From assembly GCA_903837525.1 (NCBI GenBank), contig CAILUU010000030.1, positions 78,413 to 142,412 of the forward strand: a stretch of 64,000 nt of DNA, in the 5' to 3' direction. This DNA comes from an uncultured Bacteroidota bacterium (lineage in GTDB: Bacteria; Bacteroidota; Bacteroidia; Chitinophagales; Chitinophagaceae). Shown piece by piece: positions 61,823 through 64,000 of the stretch. Numbering within the stretch: position 1 is the stretch's first letter; the number at the start of each line of letters is the position of its first letter. The notes beneath the pieces were generated by a model. That model saw nothing but the letters and a program-made list of their open reading frames with translations. It made no database searches and had not been told where the DNA came from. The position numbers and the translations under genes were made by a program.

Positions 61823-62516
61823 GCAGTAATGTTTTATCTTTTAATAATTGTATTCTTATTTTTAACGTTGCAATCCATACGCCAAGCAACGTCCAACCTA
61901 TTACAGCAGGATAAAAAACCATACGTAATCTACTATCAATATCTTTAAAATTTAGTGCAGGGTTTCCACTATCGCTACCGGGTGCCCCTGGGTGTAAGCT
62001 ACCTACCAAACGGGGTATTATCCAAATACTTGGAAACAGCATGGCAAAGGCAAAAATATTATACACCGCACTTATTCTTGCTTTTTTGTCCATATCGGTA
62101 AACGAACCTCGTAAAACAAAATAGGCACCGTAAATAAGTAACGCAATGGCTGCCCCTATTAACTTAGGTTCTTTTAAAATACTGCCAAGGCTTTGATTTT
62201 GATCGGTTACCCAAGTGTAATTTGCCCAAATAGTGCCCGTAGCATAACCTAGAATGCCTAAAAAACTACCTACCGCGGCAAAGTTTACAGCAAAAATATC
62301 ATTGCGTAAATTAAAACCGGCTAAATATTTAATGCTGTATACTACACTTACACCAAATAAAATCATCATGCTAAACCACATACATACATGAAAATATAAA
62401 TTTCGGATAGATTCGTTAAGTATAAATAGGTGTGGCACATCCATTAAAAAACCACCTACAATTGTGTAGATTAAAATAAGAAGAGATAATATTTTCCACC
62501 AGTTTTTCTTCACCAA
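61815..62516 (-). CDS. CcmC/CcsA-like cytochrome c biogenesis protein with altered WWD motif
   Basis: A 233-residue membrane protein with six hydrophobic helices. Conserved elements: candidate heme ligand His43 (YFHVCMW), the segment GTIWANYTW at 95-102, YGAYFVLRGSFTDMDKKARISAVY, and the histidine of SLHPGAPG (about 184). In the family the tryptophan-rich heme loop normally continues TWGxWWxxDxKL; here it reads TWVTDQNQSLGSILKEPKLI, without the tryptophan pair. The protein otherwise aligns with Bacteroidota CcmC-type proteins. It lies between ccmB and ccmD. Confidence 0.85.
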   Translation of the reverse strand: MVKKNWWKILSLLILIYTIVGGFLMDVPHLFILNESIRNLYFHVCMWFSMMILFGVSVVYSIKYLAGFNLRNDIFAVNFAAVGSFLGILGYATGTIWANYTWVTDQNQSLGSILKEPKLIGAAIALLIYGAYFVLRGSFTDMDKKARISAVYNIFAFAMLFPSIWIIPRLVGSLHPGAPGSDSGNPALNFKDIDSRLRMVFYPAVIGWTLLGVWIATLKIRIQLLKDKTLLHD

Positions 62517-62564
62517 GAAGAGTGTAAATTTGAGAGGGCAAAGATAGGAACTTAGCGTTAAAAA

Positions 62565-63218
62565 TTAGTCTTTCCACAAATAAGGAAATAAGATAATTGC
62601 TAAAACCACAATCAACGCATCTAACCCAGTAATTAAACCAATTAATTCTAGCACTGCACCCTCTTTAAACACTTCGTTAAATGCAGTTTTACTTAAGCGC
62701 ATTAAAAGTAGTAGTAAAGGGAGTATAACCGGAAAGCCCAAAATGGCAATTAGGGCTGCATTTTGTTGAGCCTTTGCTGCAATGGCACTCATTATAGAAA
62801 ACACCATACTAATACTAGCACCACCTAACAAAACTATGCCTACAAATTTGCTTATATTAGTTACGGGGTTACCCATAAAAATAGAAAAGAGTACTAAACT
62901 TAATAAACTCATAACACTCATTATAAGAATATTATATAAAATTTTTGCAACAATAAATTGTGTTGGGGACGATAGGGTGTAAAAGTATAACATTCGGCCT
63001 TTGCCTTCTTGTAAAAAACTTTTTGCAACAGCATTTACACAAATAAATAATTGTATTACCCAAAATAATCCGCTCCACACATTTAAATCGGGGTTTTCTA
63101 TAGACAAGTATAACACAAAAACAGTGGAAGCTATGTATAATAAAATACCATAAAAAGTATGTTGTTGCCTAAACTCAAGCAAAACATCTTTTTTAAGTAA
63201 AGCAAAAATTTTATTCAT
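62565..63218 (-). CDS. ccmB: Heme exporter protein CcmB
   Basis: A 217-residue six-helix membrane protein of the CcmB family, the permease of the CcmABCD cytochrome c maturation exporter. It starts MNKIFALLKKDVLLEFRQQH, and the family segments VNAVAKSFLQEGKGRMLYFY and AIAAKAQQNAALIAILGFPVILPL are present. The frame is open 13 codons upstream (to 63257) without family support. The ATPase gene ccmA is not adjacent, which is common in Bacteroidota. Confidence 0.92.
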   Translation of the reverse strand: MNKIFALLKKDVLLEFRQQHTFYGILLYIASTVFVLYLSIENPDLNVWSGLFWVIQLFICVNAVAKSFLQEGKGRMLYFYTLSSPTQFIVAKILYNILIMSVMSLLSLVLFSIFMGNPVTNISKFVGIVLLGGASISMVFSIMSAIAAKAQQNAALIAILGFPVILPLLLLLMRLSKTAFNEVFKEGAVLELIGLITGLDALIVVLAIILFPYLWKD

Positions 63219-63465
63219 GGTTTGAATGTACAAATACTTTAATTTAATTAAAGGCAAAGTATTGAAATATATTGAAAATTTTATAGAATTTAAAAACTCC
63301 CAACAATGTTGAGGGTTTATTGCGGATTGGACGGGACTTAATATTTAAATATATTTAATTGTTAATCAATAAATTGTAAGATATAATTTGACTTTGTTGA
63401 AACATAGTTGAATTATAATTATTGCATAGTAAATTAATATTATATTGTGCTAAATAAAATCAGCA

Positions 63466-64000
63466 ATGAAAAAATTTATTAAACTTTATCTAATTTTATT
63501 ATCTACCCTATTCCTTAACTCACAATCCATTGCCCAAAGCAAAGGAGATGCTTACCTCAATAAGATTTCTGCGATTGCCATGATCAATCGAAATAGTGAA
63601 GAAAAGCCGGATATCTATAAACAAAGTATTACTTACCTTAATGACTGCCTGAAATATTATCCAAGTGATCATGAAGCATATTTTTATAGAGGACTTGCTA
63701 AAATGAGCTTAAATAAAAATACAGAAGCAATCAATGATTTTACAAAGGCTATTCAGTTACGTGATGTAGAGCCATTAATCGGCGCATATCACAATAGAGC
63801 TATTTGTAAAATTGAACTAAAGCAATATAAAGAAGCCTTAAAAGATTTAGAAATGGTTAAAAAATGGGATCCCTATACTAAAGATGGGATTTATACACTT
63901 TTTGGAAAGTGTAATTTTTATTTAGGTAATATTGATGAAGCTAAGAAAAATGTAGAAAAGGCCATAAATGCATATCCAGAGATATATGACAATTTCTATA
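63466..64000 (+). CDS. Secreted TPR-repeat protein, 5' part (runs off the window)
   Basis: An ATG at 63466 opens a frame with no stop before the window end (178 codons seen). It has a signal peptide (MKKFIKLYLILLSTLFLNSQ then SIAQSKG) followed by tetratricopeptide repeats, for example YFYRGLAKMSLNKNTEAIND with FTKAIQL and AYHNRAICKIELKQYKEALK. It is probably a periplasmic or lipoprotein-like TPR protein for protein-protein contact. The rest of the gene, and so any further domain, is unknown. Its upstream gap is AT-rich, without a clear promoter. Confidence 0.85.
   Translation, partial: MKKFIKLYLILLSTLFLNSQSIAQSKGDAYLNKISAIAMINRNSEEKPDIYKQSITYLNDCLKYYPSDHEAYFYRGLAKMSLNKNTEAINDFTKAIQLRDVEPLIGAYHNRAICKIELKQYKEALKDLEMVKKWDPYTKDGIYTLFGKCNFYLGNIDEAKKNVEKAINAYPEIYDNFY

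Noticed and set aside
58638..63218. A possible secreted-effector island (small secreted genes beside the ccm genes)
   Set aside because: Only two complete small secreted genes are present, with no mobility gene or secretion marker; ccm and glutamate dehydrogenase are ordinary core genes.
63290..63318. Hairpin with arms AAACTCCCAACA and TGTTGAGGGTTT upstream of the TPR gene
   Set aside because: The stem has a mismatch, a wobble and almost no loop, and no T-run follows, so it is a weak terminator at best.
1..64000. tRNA, rRNA, CRISPR, prophage, intact insertion sequence or biosynthetic cluster
   Set aside because: I looked through the gaps and found no cloverleaf with a T-loop motif, regular spaced repeats, transposase, integrase or modular synthase gene.

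Overview
The window is a stretch of chromosome from a member of the Bacteroidota, most likely the Chitinophagia/Chitinophagaceae. The evidence is the strongly AT-rich sequence, a giant SprA protein of the type IX secretion system (T9SS), a secreted subtilase with a T9SS C-terminal sorting domain, a short RpoD-type sigma factor without region 1.1, BshC of the bacillithiol pathway, a GLPGLI-type protein, and promoters of the Bacteroidota form (TTTG, 19 bases, TAnnTTTG). Almost every gene is recognisable housekeeping or envelope function. I found no tRNA, rRNA, CRISPR array, phage, intact insertion sequence or obvious defence locus.

Layout. 1-563: 3' part of a sterol-desaturase-family gene. 564-4578 (minus): a tight four-gene unit with a DapA-family lyase, a 2,5-dioxovalerate-type aldehyde dehydrogenase, a FemAB/GNAT-like protein and a thioredoxin-like protein. 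4993-7943 (plus): rimO and bshC. 7944-8425: a gap holding a decayed small gene and an inverted repeat. 8426-11176 (minus): START-like protein, LptF/G permease and an exported superoxide dismutase. 11435-15040 (plus): rpoD, the E2 subunit of 2-oxoglutarate dehydrogenase, and an RsmB-type methyltransferase. 15124-19538 (minus): SYLF protein, subtilase and FabH. 19655-27576 (plus): ruvA and sprA, followed by a strong terminator and a repeat-rich gap.

27983-37256 (mostly plus): GlcD-type oxidase, a small outer-membrane barrel protein, two LOG-family proteins on either side of a sodium:solute symporter, an O-methyltransferase, a glucosaminidase with LysM repeats, Hpt and a VWA protein, with radC convergent. 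38050-42551 (plus): prs, rplY, yidC and a GLPGLI-like protein. 42827-55366 (plus): the S10-spc ribosomal protein cluster from rpsJ to rplO, then secY and map. It starts at its own promoter and is not joined to rpsL-rpsG-fusA upstream or to infA-rpmJ-rpsM-rpsK-rpsD-rpoA-rplQ downstream.

55659-58181 (minus): a large secreted zinc metalloprotease. 58638-60024 (plus): two small secreted proteins and a 16-codon remnant with the same gene start. 60116-63218 (minus): ccmB, a CcmC/CcsA-like protein, ccmD and glutamate dehydrogenase. 63466-64000 (plus): the 5' part of a secreted TPR protein that runs off the window.

How the genes fit together. Envelope biogenesis recurs: LptF/G (lipopolysaccharide export), YidC and SecY (membrane insertion), SprA (outer-membrane translocon) with a likely T9SS client 1 kb away, FabH, glucosaminidase/LysM, and cytochrome c maturation genes. 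The rest is translation and nucleotide metabolism. The best leads for unusual biology are modest: a dispersed intergenic repeat family (27637-27871, with a related copy near 58450), a near-palindromic element after the E2 gene, a decayed membrane-peptide gene at 8101-8289, a CcmC-like protein in which the tryptophan-rich heme motif is disrupted, and hairpins in the spacers of the ribosomal cluster. I saw nothing I could defend as an entirely new system.
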